From Marinospirillum perlucidum (GTDB lineage Bacteria; Pseudomonadota; Gammaproteobacteria; Pseudomonadales; Halomonadaceae), in NCBI RefSeq assembly GCF_003336805.1, contig NZ_QFWJ01000015.1, positions 1-35,335 of the forward strand: a stretch of DNA of 35,335 nt, given 5' to 3'. Made by a program: the position numbers and the translations under genes. The notes beneath the pieces are model-generated. The model saw nothing but the letters and a program-made list of their open reading frames with translations. It was not told the DNA's origin and made no database searches. This document shows, one piece after another, positions 15,606 to 24,110 of the stretch (the stretch's first letter is position 1; each line of letters opens with the position of its first letter).

Positions 15606-17249
15606 CTAACCTCCACTTTTCCCCAAAGGGGCAGCCATCGGGGGAACCTTGGGTAAGTAAAGTGTAAACCGGCTTCCTGTCGGTTGCAGGGATTCTACAG
15701 TGACCGAGCCACCCCAGCGTTCAACCAGCTGGCGAACCAGGTAGAGGCCAATACCGCGATCTTCACCAGGCTTGTTACTGTAACCCCGCTCAAAAATACG
15801 TTCCTGCAGGTCTTCGGGAATACCCGGCCCCTGATCCTCTATCTCGAAAATCAAATCATGGCCCAGGTCGGTCATGCTCAGGGCTACGCGACCGCCCTCG
15901 CCCTGCTGCTGGCGGGTGGCATCCAAAGCATTGTCCAAAAGATTGCCGAGAACGCTGACCAGTTGATCGCGGGGCAGTTTGTCGGGCAAATCCGCCATTT
16001 GGCTATCCGGATCAATCACCAGCTTGAGGCCCATTTCCCGTGCATGGTTGTATTTACCCAGCAGGCAACCGGCCAGCACCGGATCAGGCACGGCTTCGAG
16101 TAAAAGGTGAATCAAGGCCTGGTGATCACTGACCTCATTGCCGATCAGGGCCAGAGCCTGCTCGTTGGCACCGATCTGGATCAGCCCGGCAATGGTATGC
16201 AGTTTGTTGGAATATTCATGCGTCTGGCTGCGCAGGGTATCGGCATACTGCTGTATTCGGGTCAATTGACGGCTGACCTGATCCAGTTCATCACGCAAAC
16301 GGAAACTGGCCACCACGCCGATGGTTTCCTCCCCCTGCTTGACGGGTAGACGGTTGACGATCATCTGGCGACCCTGCAGCCAAACCTCTTCATCAAAGGC
16401 CGACTCCCCGGTTTCCAGCGCCTTGAGCAGTCGGGTATCCGGCAGAATGCGTTCGATTGGCTGACCGGCCAGACGGGTTTCCGGGTCCAGCCCCAGGGTC
16501 TGGATCGCCGTGCGGTTAAAGGTGGTCACCAGTCCCTTGCGGTCAATGGCGATAATGCCTTCGCGTACCGATTGCAGGGTGGCATCCCGCTCCTGGAAGA
16601 GCACCGCAATTTCTTCAGGTTCCAGCCCGAAAATCGCTTTCTTAAAGCGCCCGGCGATGATGATCGCCGCCACCACACTGCCGAGCAGCATCAAGCCCAT
16701 CACGGCATAGAGCACCAGGTTATAACGCTGAATCACCGAGAAAACCTGATCCAGGGAATACCCAACCGAAACGATGCCGATAATCTCGCCGCTGTCCAGA
16801 TCAAAAATCGGTGCCTTACCCCGCATGGACACCCCCAGGCTGCCGTGAGCCCGAGCCACATAGGCTTCCCCGTCCTGCAAGGCAGGAGTGCCCCTATCAC
16901 CGTCATCATCGGCCATGGAATGACCCAGACGCTCCGGATCAGGATGAGCCAGACGAATCGCCTGGTGATCACCGATCACGATAAAAAGGGCTTCATTGGT
17001 CTTGGCCAGGCGCTCGGTCAAAGCCTGGAGTGTGGGAGTATCTCGCTCCTTGACCCCCTGGATGATGGCCGGCATACCCGCCAGGGTTTTCGAGACCATC
17101 AGGGCACGCTGGCCGATCTCATCATAGAGGGAATCACTCAGGTAATAACCGGCAAAACCACCGATCAAACCGGTTTGCAGGGCGCTGACCAAACCCAGAA
17201 GGATAATCATCCGAGTTTTCAGCGGTAATTTACGAAAGGCAAAAGACAT
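15606..17249 (-). CDS. CitA/DcuS-type sensor histidine kinase
   Basis: A 547-residue membrane sensor. The order is: transmembrane helix (~15-37), a periplasmic PAS-like ligand domain of the CitA/DcuS type (~40-170, ending SGEIIGIVSVGYSLDQV), a second helix (~178-200), a cytoplasmic PAS (~220-320), a dimerisation region with phosphoacceptor His344 in RSQTHEYSNKLHTIAGLIQ, and an ATPase with N box LLDNALDAT, G1 DQGPGIP and G2 RGIGLYLV. Relatives sense citrate or C4-dicarboxylates in the periplasm, which fits the adjacent tricarboxylate transporter. The start ATG at 17249 has only a weak ribosome site. Confidence 0.92.
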   Translation of the reverse strand: MSFAFRKLPLKTRMIILLGLVSALQTGLIGGFAGYYLSDSLYDEIGQRALMVSKTLAGMPAIIQGVKERDTPTLQALTERLAKTNEALFIVIGDHQAIRLAHPDPERLGHSMADDDGDRGTPALQDGEAYVARAHGSLGVSMRGKAPIFDLDSGEIIGIVSVGYSLDQVFSVIQRYNLVLYAVMGLMLLGSVVAAIIIAGRFKKAIFGLEPEEIAVLFQERDATLQSVREGIIAIDRKGLVTTFNRTAIQTLGLDPETRLAGQPIERILPDTRLLKALETGESAFDEEVWLQGRQMIVNRLPVKQGEETIGVVASFRLRDELDQVSRQLTRIQQYADTLRSQTHEYSNKLHTIAGLIQIGANEQALALIGNEVSDHQALIHLLLEAVPDPVLAGCLLGKYNHAREMGLKLVIDPDSQMADLPDKLPRDQLVSVLGNLLDNALDATRQQQGEGGRVALSMTDLGHDLIFEIEDQGPGIPEDLQERIFERGYSNKPGEDRGIGLYLVRQLVERWGGSVTVESLQPTGSRFTLYLPKVPPMAAPLGKSGG

Positions 17250-17474
17250 GAGCTGAAAGCAGTTTTTATCTTATTAAGGGCAAAAGATTAAAGCAAAAGC
17301 AGGCATTTTGCCCGTGATCTTTATGCACAAAAAAGCCGCTAAGTTCTTTAAAAGCTTTACGCCCACAAACTTCACGCCCGTTCTGCTCCTGCTTAACCTT
17401 CATGCGAGTCCTCCCCAAAGCCACCCTCGGCTAAAGGAGAGACGCCAAGTATAAAAAAACTCGAGGTGACGAAC
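17250..17474. promoter_or_regulatory. Divergent promoter region of the citAB-like and tctCBA operons
   Basis: This 225-bp gap separates the kinase gene from tctC. It contains AT-rich blocks of the kind bound by CitB-group regulators (around 17254-17300 and TTCTTTAAAAGCTTTA near 17345). I found no perfect palindrome, so the operator position is a guess. The tctC ribosome site GAGGTGA sits at its right end. Confidence 0.4.
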
Positions 17475-18452
17475 ATGAATATAAAAAAGTACCTGACACT
17501 TGTAGCAGCAACCAGCTTCAGTCTTTCAGCCCTGGCCTGGGAACCTTCCGGAAAAGTTGAATGTATTGCCCCTGCCGATCCGGGCGGCGGCTGGGATTTC
17601 ACCTGCCGTAGTGTAGGTAATGTCATGGAAGAACTGGATATCGTACCCGGTAATGTCCAGACCCTGAATATGGCCGGTGCCGGTGGCGGTGTGGCCTTTG
17701 CTCATACCGTCAGCAAGCGTGCCGGTGAAGAGCAGGTGCTGGTCGCGGCCTCCACGGCCACCACAACCCGTCTGGCTCAAGGCCAATTTCCCGGCATGAA
17801 TGCCGAGATGGTCAACTGGATCGGTGCCCTGGGTGCCGACTATGGCGTTATTGCGGTCGCCCAGAACTCGCCCTACCAGGATCTGCCTGCACTGATGGAA
17901 GCCCTCAAGGAAGACCCTCGCAGCGTCAAGTTTGCCGGAGGCAGTGCCAAGGGTGGTTGGGATCATCTGAAGGTCTTGATTGCTGCCCGAGCCGCTGATG
18001 TGGAATCCCTGCCCCGAATTCCCTACCTCTCCTACAACAATGGCGGTGAAGCCATGACCCAGGTAGTCGGCGGCCACGTTGATGCCTTTACCGGCGACAT
18101 TACCGAAGTTCAGGGTTTTCTGGAATCCGGTGACCTGCGTGTTCTTGCCGTTCTCTCAGAAGAACGCCTGCCAGGCCAGTATGCCGATATCCCCACTGCC
18201 CGTGAACAGGGTATCGATGCACTGGGTCCCAACTGGCGTGGTTTCTACATGCCTGCCGATATCCCCGCAGAAACACGGGATTACTGGATCAATTCTCTGG
18301 ATCGAATCTACACCAGTGAAGAGTGGCAGGCTGTCATGACCCAAAACGGTCTTATGCCCTTTCACATGAGCGCCGCCGAGTTTGAAAACTTCGTTCAGGA
18401 ACAGATCCAATCCATTGCAGATCTGTCCCGTGAAATAGGGTTGATCCGCTAA
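17475..18452 (+). CDS. tctC: Tripartite tricarboxylate transporter substrate-binding protein
   Basis: A 325-residue periplasmic protein that captures the substrate (citrate or a related carboxylate) for the TctAB membrane part. The signal peptide is MNIKKYLTLVAATSFSLSALA, followed by WEPSGKVECIAPADPGGGWD, the usual TctC start, and later GGSAKGGWDHL and MTQVVGGHVDAFTGD. The ATG at 17475 has GAGGTGA upstream and begins the signal peptide. The stop overlaps the tctB start (TAATG), indicating translational coupling. The exact ligand cannot be told from sequence. Confidence 0.95.
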   Translation: MNIKKYLTLVAATSFSLSALAWEPSGKVECIAPADPGGGWDFTCRSVGNVMEELDIVPGNVQTLNMAGAGGGVAFAHTVSKRAGEEQVLVAASTATTTRLAQGQFPGMNAEMVNWIGALGADYGVIAVAQNSPYQDLPALMEALKEDPRSVKFAGGSAKGGWDHLKVLIAARAADVESLPRIPYLSYNNGGEAMTQVVGGHVDAFTGDITEVQGFLESGDLRVLAVLSEERLPGQYADIPTAREQGIDALGPNWRGFYMPADIPAETRDYWINSLDRIYTSEEWQAVMTQNGLMPFHMSAAEFENFVQEQIQSIADLSREIGLIR

Positions 18453-18907
18453 TGACTTCGCTCAATGATCGTATCTTCGGGGTACTGATGATTGTTCTCG
18501 CCCTGGCCTATGGCTGGGGCGCGACTCAGCTGCCCGAACCCTTCGGCGGGTCCGAGGCAGTCGGCCCGGAAACCTTTCCTCTTTTGCTGGCCATCGGCCT
18601 GGGCTTATCCAGCCTCTATCTGGTAGTGCGCCCAGACCCTGACAATGCCTGGCCCTGGAGCCGCACCGGCCTGGAGCTGATTATTGCCGTAGTCGTACTG
18701 ATCTTCTATGCCCTGCTGCTGCAACCGCTGGGCTTTATTATCAGCACCACTCTGGCCGTTGGTCTGCTCTCCTGGCGTATGGGTGCCCAACCCAAAGTCG
18801 CCTTTATCACAGGTGCCCTTGCCGGTGTTGTGGTCTTTCTGATCTTCAACTTTGCTCTGGATTTGGCACTGCCCCTGGGGCTGCTTGATTTTCTGGAGGT
18901 CAACTAA
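18452..18907 (+). CDS. tctB: Tripartite tricarboxylate transporter small membrane subunit
   Basis: A 151-residue protein with four membrane helices, the standard size and shape of TctB. The first helix (IFGVLMIVLALAYGWGATQL) is followed by GPETFPLLLAIGLGLSSLYL, characteristic of the family. Its start overlaps the tctC stop by one base, and its stop overlaps the tctA start in the same TAATG manner, so the three genes form one tightly coupled operon. Confidence 0.93.
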   Translation: MTSLNDRIFGVLMIVLALAYGWGATQLPEPFGGSEAVGPETFPLLLAIGLGLSSLYLVVRPDPDNAWPWSRTGLELIIAVVVLIFYALLLQPLGFIISTTLAVGLLSWRMGAQPKVAFITGALAGVVVFLIFNFALDLALPLGLLDFLEVN

Positions 18908-20430
18908 TGGAAACCCTCGGCTTTTTGATGGATGGTTTTGCCGTTGCCCTGCAACCGGAAAACCTGATGTTTGCTCTACTGGGCGCTTTTCTGGGCACCC
19001 TGATCGGCGCACTGCCCGGCCTGGGTCCAGCCAACGGGGTTGCCATTCTCATCCCGCTGGCCTTCACCCTGGGGTTGCGCCCGGAAACCGCCCTGATCAT
19101 GTTGACCGCGGTCTATGCCGGGGCCATGTATGGCGGACGTATTTCCTCGATCCTGTTGAATATTCCCGGTGATGAACCGGCGATGATGACCTGCCTGGAT
19201 GGCTACCCCATGGCCCGCAAAGGCAAGGCGGCCGAAGCCCTGGCCATCTCTGCCGTAGCCTCGTTTATGGGCAGCCTGATTGCCACCATCGGCCTGATTC
19301 TGCTGGCCCCGATTCTGGCCCGCTTTGCCCTGACCTTCGGGCCTGCCGAGTACTTCGCCCTCTTCCTGCTGGCTTTCGCCACCCTGGGCGGTATTACCGG
19401 CAAAAACCCCATGAAAACCGTGGTAGCTGCCTGTATCGGTCTGATGATTGCTACCGTGGGCATTGATAATACCGGCGTACAGCGCTTCACCTTTGGGGCA
19501 CTGGAACTCTATGAAGGGGTGGACTTTATCATTGCCATCGTCGGGCTGTTTGCCATCTCGGAACTGCTCTTCTTCATTGAAGACAAGGCGGGTGGCGGTA
19601 AAGAAAAAATGCAGGTCAACAAACTCAAACTGAGTTTTGCCGATCTGCGTGCGATTATGCCTTCTTGCTTTCGGGGCGGTTTTCTCGGCTTTATCGCCGG
19701 GGTGCTACCCGGTGCCGGTGCCTCTCTGGGTAGCTTTATCGGCTACACCCTGGAAAAGAAAATGGTCGGCAAGAAAGGCTATTTTGGTGAAGGCGATCCG
19801 CGCGGCGTGGCCGGTCCGGAAGCAGGCAATAATGGCGCCTCCAGCGGTGCCCTGGTGCCCATGCTGACTCTGGGTGTACCCGGCAGTGGCACCACGGCGG
19901 TTTTACTGGCTCTGCTGATTTCCATGAACATCACACCGGGGCCACTGATGTTTACCCAGAATGCAGATATCGTTTGGGGGGTCATAGCGGCTCTGCTGAT
20001 CGGTAACTTCCTGCTGCTGGTGCTCAACATCCCGCTGGTGGGTATCTTCGTCAAACTCCTGTCGGTTCCACCCAGATACCTCCTGCCCATTGTGACCATG
20101 ATTGCCTTTGTCGGCATCTACTCAATCAGCAACACCACCTTTGATCTTTATTTCATGGTGGCTTTCGGGGTGGCCGGTTACATCTTCCGCAAACTGGAGA
20201 TCCCGCTGGTTCCCATCATTCTGGGGCTACTGCTTGGCCCGGAAATGGAGAAAAACCTGCGTCACGCCCTGGATCTGGCTGATGGTGACTGGTCTGTACT
20301 CTGGGAAAGCGGCCTGGCCATAGGTCTCTGGGTCTTCGCCGGTCTGGGTCTGATCCTGCCTTATATTCTCGGTCCGCTTCTGCGTCGCCGCATGGGCAAA
20401 GCCATGGAAGAAGGCCCCACGGCCGATTAA
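18907..20430 (+). CDS. tctA: Tripartite tricarboxylate transporter large membrane subunit
   Basis: A 507-residue permease with about a dozen membrane helices. Family hallmarks are GTLIGALPGLGPANGVAILI near residue 35 and the repeated signature GFIAGVLPGAGASLGSFIGY near residue 260, plus NNGASSGALVPMLTLGVPGS. It forms the sodium- or proton-coupled translocation channel with TctB. A strong terminator follows 42 bp after the stop. Confidence 0.96.
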   Translation: METLGFLMDGFAVALQPENLMFALLGAFLGTLIGALPGLGPANGVAILIPLAFTLGLRPETALIMLTAVYAGAMYGGRISSILLNIPGDEPAMMTCLDGYPMARKGKAAEALAISAVASFMGSLIATIGLILLAPILARFALTFGPAEYFALFLLAFATLGGITGKNPMKTVVAACIGLMIATVGIDNTGVQRFTFGALELYEGVDFIIAIVGLFAISELLFFIEDKAGGGKEKMQVNKLKLSFADLRAIMPSCFRGGFLGFIAGVLPGAGASLGSFIGYTLEKKMVGKKGYFGEGDPRGVAGPEAGNNGASSGALVPMLTLGVPGSGTTAVLLALLISMNITPGPLMFTQNADIVWGVIAALLIGNFLLLVLNIPLVGIFVKLLSVPPRYLLPIVTMIAFVGIYSISNTTFDLYFMVAFGVAGYIFRKLEIPLVPIILGLLLGPEMEKNLRHALDLADGDWSVLWESGLAIGLWVFAGLGLILPYILGPLLRRRMGKAMEEGPTAD

Positions 20431-20472
20431 TCAAAATCCATTCAGTTCAGCGGTGAGCGGTCATCGCGCCTT

Positions 20473-20505
20473 GAGGTAACCAGCCCGGCTGGTTGCCTCT
20501 TTTTT
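20473..20505 (+). terminator. Rho-independent terminator of tctCBA
   Basis: GAGG-T-AACCAGC and GCTGGTT-G-CCTC form a stem with one mismatch and a three-base loop, followed by six T. Confidence 0.88.
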
Positions 20506-20538
20506 ATGTCGGTTTCCCGGCAGACAGGAATCAAGGGA

Positions 20539-20970
20539 TCAATGCGAAAGCCGTAAAGAGGGCAAAAGATAAAGCGCAGCCGATTTGGAAATTGGCCTTA
20601 GTCTACGGCTGACAGAGACGCCAGCGGGAATACCGCTGACCAACGCCACAGGTGGATGCATCTGGGCCTGCCATTGATAAAAAAGCTCTTGACCGGCAGT
20701 CACTTCAACAGCAAGCCGGATCTCTTCAATCGATTCGAAAAGACGGCTTTCAAAGCGAAGCTCGTGGATGCCTGGTTCCAGATCCAGACGTAAATAACCA
20801 CCATTTTTCAAACATCCAACGACCTCACCATCCAGGCTAACGGGAGGGCAGTAGGCATAGCCAACCATCGCTGCCTCTCTGATCAGGTAGACCCTGGCCT
20901 GCTCGCCCAGAACTTCATCCAACCCTGTAAATTGGGGCCCTCGGGCTACACAACCAGCCAGCAGGGCCAC
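20539..20970 (-). CDS. DUF2846-like lipoprotein with an apparent frameshift in the signal peptide
   Basis: The frame encodes 143 residues starting VALLAGCVARGPQF, where LLAGC is a lipobox. In this frame the first usable codon is a GTG only five residues before the Cys, too short for a signal peptide, and a stop lies just upstream. In the next frame an ATG at 21001 gives MLSSRDSRLVGG; removing one G near 20970 would join it as MLSSRDSRLV-VALLAGC, a normal lipoprotein signal. The body (ARVYLIREAAMVGYAYCPPV, LDGEVVGCLKNGGYLRLDLEPGIHELRFES) resembles DUF2846. It is either recently broken or carries a base error. Confidence 0.6.
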   Translation of the reverse strand: MALLAGCVARGPQFTGLDEVLGEQARVYLIREAAMVGYAYCPPVSLDGEVVGCLKNGGYLRLDLEPGIHELRFESRLFESIEEIRLAVEVTAGQELFYQWQAQMHPPVALVSGIPAGVSVSRRLRPISKSAALYLLPSLRLSH

Positions 20971-21036
20971 CGACCAACCGTGAATCCCGGGAGCTCAGCA
21001 TAAAGCAGCCCGCTCAAAAGCTGAGTCTGGGAATAT

Positions 21037-21063
21037 AAAAAAAGCCAGCAGTTGCTGGCTTTT
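21037..21063 (-). terminator. Rho-independent terminator after yjdF-like gene
   Basis: On the minus strand AAAGCCAGCA and TGCTGGCTTT form a ten-base perfect stem followed by a T run; it lies 40 bp past the stop at 21103. Confidence 0.8.
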
Positions 21064-21102
21064 CAGTATTGCATCAACAGAGCTCAGGCCTCTCAAGCGA
21101 GC

Positions 21103-21732
21103 TTAACTCCTGTAGGCTCTCAACTTGAAACCGAAGAGGATAAATACCGAGATCGCTCCGAGAATATCCAGGAACATATCTTTTTGGGCATCCCAGACAT
21201 CTCCCTGGGAGCCCAGGAAGGCCGCACCGGATTCCCCGCCCTCGGAAACCGCGTAATACATTTCAATGACTTCATAGAGCGCAGCCCAGAACCCCAACGC
21301 CAGTACACCCAGCAGAATGGCCGTGGGTAGATTGGCCACCCATTTTTTCCTCAGGAAAAGTTCAGCCAGCGGGTAGGCCAGTACGCCAACCAGATAGTGG
21401 CCGACACGATCAAAATTATTGCGCCCTTCCGGAAAGATAAAATCAAAATTCAAGTGGGATAGCAGGTTATTGAAAAAACCAAAGGGCGTTCTTTCAAAGG
21501 TAAAGTGCCCACCAAAGGTGTGGTACATAAAAAAGATCGTAATCAGCAGATAAGACAGGTTGGAAAAGCGAAAGCGGTGGAAGGTCAAAGCCAGAATAAT
21601 GACCGGAAGCAACACCGGCAGGTTTTCTACCCACCAGACGGCCCGATCGTAGGGATCAATGGCCAGAACTGAAAACTCGACCAGATAGATAAACAGCAGC
21701 AGGTGGGGAAAATACTGATGCCAAGCCTTCAT
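21103..21732 (-). CDS. YjdF/DUF2238-family membrane protein
   Basis: A 209-residue integral membrane protein with about six helices. The stretch MYHTFGGHFTF, followed by FDRVGHYLVG and ending in GSQGDVWDAQKDMFLDILGA, is the DUF2238 signature of E. coli YjdF. Function is unknown. The conserved Asp/His residues at membrane edges suggest transport or metal contact, but this is speculation. A single gene with its own terminator. Confidence 0.88.
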   Translation of the reverse strand: MKAWHQYFPHLLLFIYLVEFSVLAIDPYDRAVWWVENLPVLLPVIILALTFHRFRFSNLSYLLITIFFMYHTFGGHFTFERTPFGFFNNLLSHLNFDFIFPEGRNNFDRVGHYLVGVLAYPLAELFLRKKWVANLPTAILLGVLALGFWAALYEVIEMYYAVSEGGESGAAFLGSQGDVWDAQKDMFLDILGAISVFILFGFKLRAYRS

Positions 21733-21808
21733 TCATAATTCCTTTTATACAATTTCCACAAGGGATCTATTAAAGCAGTCTTGGCAGCCGCGAAGCAATT
21801 GATTGATA

Positions 21809-22750
21809 TTAAAAAAGCTGCTGCTGGCTGGGCGCAGGCTGTAACAGGGCCGGGTCGATACCTTCTATACCTCCAACGAGAAAAGGGCTGGTCGGGTCAT
21901 GCTGGCGTTTGTTCTCGATCGCGGCCTGGTGGTTATAGGTTGCATAGCAGTAGGCACAACCGTGCAGGCAGGTGTTGTAGCTGCCGATATCGACGCTGGG
22001 AATACAGCCGCATTCAGGTCTTTGGCCCTTATCTTTTTTGGAGGTCAGTGCAAGGCCAAACACCGCTTTTAACCAATCATCATCCAGGCATTTTCCGGGC
22101 AGGATACCCGATTCCCTGATGGCGGCCGGTTCAGCACAGCTTTGAATCTCCATGCCTTCTTCGCGGGCGGTTCGGGCCATAAACGCTGCCAAATCCTGCA
22201 GTTCTTCCTGCTGTCGGGTAATATCTGTACAGATCAGGCCTTCCACCTGCTTTAGATTGCGTTCAGTCTTCTTGTAAAAATCGGCAAAGCTGATCGTCAC
22301 TCTCCGCGTCTTGCCACTAAGCTGACGCGCCAGCCTTGCAAAAAGGCGTTTATGAGTAGCCACGGGTACCTGGTTGGAGACCAGCACCGGATCATAGCGC
22401 CAGATCACCCGCTCCCGGCCAATCCAATCACTTAAACAGCTGAAGGTCTTAACAGCAGTATCCGGGTCAGGAACCGAGGTTTCAATCGAGCGAGGGTAAC
22501 CCGTGAGGGTAAACTGAAACAGGTAGGCATAGCCCTGAGCATCCAGCTCGGCCAGATGAGGAAACAGGGGCGCTGGATTGCGGGTCCAGAAAACCAGTGC
22601 ATCCACATCTTTAGGATGCAAAGAGACCCTTTATATCTGGCGGGGGTTAAAGGGGTTTCGGGTCAGCACAAAACCCTCCCGAATCCGGTTCATCAACCAG
22701 GGAGTATAGAAGGCGGGAATATCGGTTCGGCGGCTGGCACTGATCAGCAT
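21809..22750 (-). pseudogene. DUF1848 (radical-SAM-like) gene interrupted by one in-frame TAA
   Basis: The N-terminal part (MLISASRRTDIPAFY ... GFVLTRNPFNPRQI, starting at ATG 22750 after GAGGAGG) and the C-terminal part (RVSLHPKDVDALVFWTRNP onward, with the CGCIPSVDIGSYNTC and HGCAYCYATY iron-sulfur-type cysteines) are in the same frame. They are separated only by TAA at 22631-22633. The family normally has a residue such as Ser there (…QVSRVSL…), so a TCA-to-TAA change explains the break. A downstream TTG at 22621 could allow reinitiation without the N-terminus. It is otherwise intact, so the mutation is recent or a base error. Confidence 0.82.
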
Positions 22751-22805
22751 TGCTTCCTCCTCTCTACCTGGTGAATGACTGCACCTCCCACATCCATGTG
22801 GATCG

Positions 22806-22832
22806 CAGCGCACTAGTTAATCAGAGGTTTCT
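22806..22832. repeat. Remnant of the MITE-like repeat (right end)
   Basis: AGCGCAC-TAGTTAATCAGAGG-TTTCT matches 8253-8279 with one mismatch. As in the first copy it ends inside the stop codon of a minus-strand gene. The rest of the element is absent. Confidence 0.6.
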
Positions 22833-23541
22833 AACCAGTCAGCTGATGCCCCAGCATCCCCAGAGCAAAGCCCAAAACCGCACCCAACGGCGGGGCCCAG
22901 TGGTTTTCCAGACGTGCCTGGGGGGCAATATCCTGAAACACCGAATAGAGAATACCACCGGCGGCAAAAAGCATAATCCCCGAAACCACCGGGATCAAAT
23001 CCGCCAGCCAGAGAAAACCGATCAAGCCGGCCAGTGGCCCTGTCAGCACCATCAGGGCAAAGGTGCGAATAATGGTGGCAGAACGATAAGGCGTTGTTTC
23101 TTTCAACTCACGAAAGGCATTAAACCCTTCGGGCAGATTCTGCATGCCGATCAACAGAGCCAGAAGCAGGGCATTGCTGCTGCCGTGGGCAAAGGCGGCC
23201 CCCATGGCGATGGATTCAGGGATAAAATCGGCCAGCATGGCAATCAACTGACTGGCTGAAGTACGCAGATAATTCAGCAGTATATCGATCAGCATGAAGA
23301 CCAGCGCCCCGGCCAAAAAACAAATCAGCGCCGTGGTCGTTGACACCCCTTCCAGCCCGTCGGGCACCAAAACCAGGGCCACGGCCGACAAAAGCGCCCC
23401 GCCACCAAAGGCAATCACCCCGTGGCGCAGCTCGCGCCTTAACCAGTTGGGGCGGATGGATTCTTTAGCCGCCAGAAAAGCACCGGCAGGCATCGCCGAA
23501 CCCGCCAGCAGTGTCAGTAGCAAGATAACAAAGAGTTCCAT
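22831..23541 (-). CDS. ZIP-family metal transporter
   Basis: A 236-residue membrane protein with about eight helices. The two metal-site helices of ZIP proteins are visible: DFIPESIAMGAAFAHG (TM4) and GMQNLPEGFNAFREL (TM5), although the usual His of HxxPE in TM4 is replaced (DFIPES). That suggests an altered metal preference or the ZIP subgroup lacking it. It imports or moves divalent cations such as zinc across the inner membrane; direction and metal are not certain. It stands alone, with the repeat remnant at its 3' end. Confidence 0.82.
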   Translation of the reverse strand: MELFVILLLTLLAGSAMPAGAFLAAKESIRPNWLRRELRHGVIAFGGGALLSAVALVLVPDGLEGVSTTTALICFLAGALVFMLIDILLNYLRTSASQLIAMLADFIPESIAMGAAFAHGSSNALLLALLIGMQNLPEGFNAFRELKETTPYRSATIIRTFALMVLTGPLAGLIGFLWLADLIPVVSGIMLFAAGGILYSVFQDIAPQARLENHWAPPLGAVLGFALGMLGHQLTG

Positions 23542-23640
23542 TTGAAAACGGCCTTGAAGTTCGGTTCACCAGGGAGCCTACCTTAACGCAAACCACTTCC
23601 TGCTGTCAGATCACTTGGCTTCCGGCTCTAACCTGACCCA

Positions 23641-24042
23641 CTAGTCGGGCAGTGCTGCAAATTTCGGCAGGGTTTCCAGTTGCTTTTCCCAGGCGGCTTG
23701 GCTGGCGGTAAAAAGGTGCGCTTGAGGAGAAAGCGTCAAGGGGCTATCCAGACTGCCCGCTGGGACCATCAGCAAACCTTCCGGCTGAAGCCTGGGCAAA
23801 GGCGAACCGCACTGCTGGCAAAAGTTTCGGCTATGGCGGGTACCCGCCAGGGTAAAGCCGGTCACCTGATCTTCACCGCTTTGCCAGGTTAAACGGGCAG
23901 AAGTCGAGAACAAATTGGCCGCATGGGCCGCCCCCGTTGCCTTTTGACAGTGCTGGCAGTGGCAGAGGTAAAAGCTTTCGAATTCACCGTGAACATGATA
24001 CTTCACCCTGCCGCACAAACAGGAACCTGCATGCTGTTTCAT
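23641..24042 (-). CDS. GFA-family (glutathione-dependent formaldehyde-activating enzyme-like) protein
   Basis: A 133-residue zinc protein with the Mss4-like fold. Cysteine pattern: GSCLCGRVKYHV near the N-terminus, YLCHCQHCQKATGAAHAANLF in the middle and FCQQCGSPL further on, as in the GFA family. Physiological reaction unknown; most members are not true formaldehyde-activating enzymes. Start at ATG 24042 with AAGGA upstream. No clear operon partner; the next gene upstream (trmO) ends 68 bp away in the same direction. Confidence 0.88.
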   Translation of the reverse strand: MKQHAGSCLCGRVKYHVHGEFESFYLCHCQHCQKATGAAHAANLFSTSARLTWQSGEDQVTGFTLAGTRHSRNFCQQCGSPLPRLQPEGLLMVPAGSLDSPLTLSPQAHLFTASQAAWEKQLETLPKFAALPD

Positions 24043-24110
24043 GTTTTTCCTTTCTCTCATGAAGAGCCTGTCAGCAAGGCACCTTTCGGCAAGCCTTCAG
24101 CTCAACAGGC

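Noticed and set aside
16572-17228. A 218-codon plus-strand open frame
   Set aside because: Antisense to the sensor kinase, with His/Gln-rich shadow composition and no family motif.
17308-17332. CRP-like site (GTGATC...GCACA) in front of tctC
   Set aside because: The spacing between the half-sites is one base off and the second half is poor.
22631-22633. Recoding of the DUF1848 stop as selenocysteine or pyrrolysine
   Set aside because: The codon is TAA, not TGA or TAG, and no recoding structure is evident.
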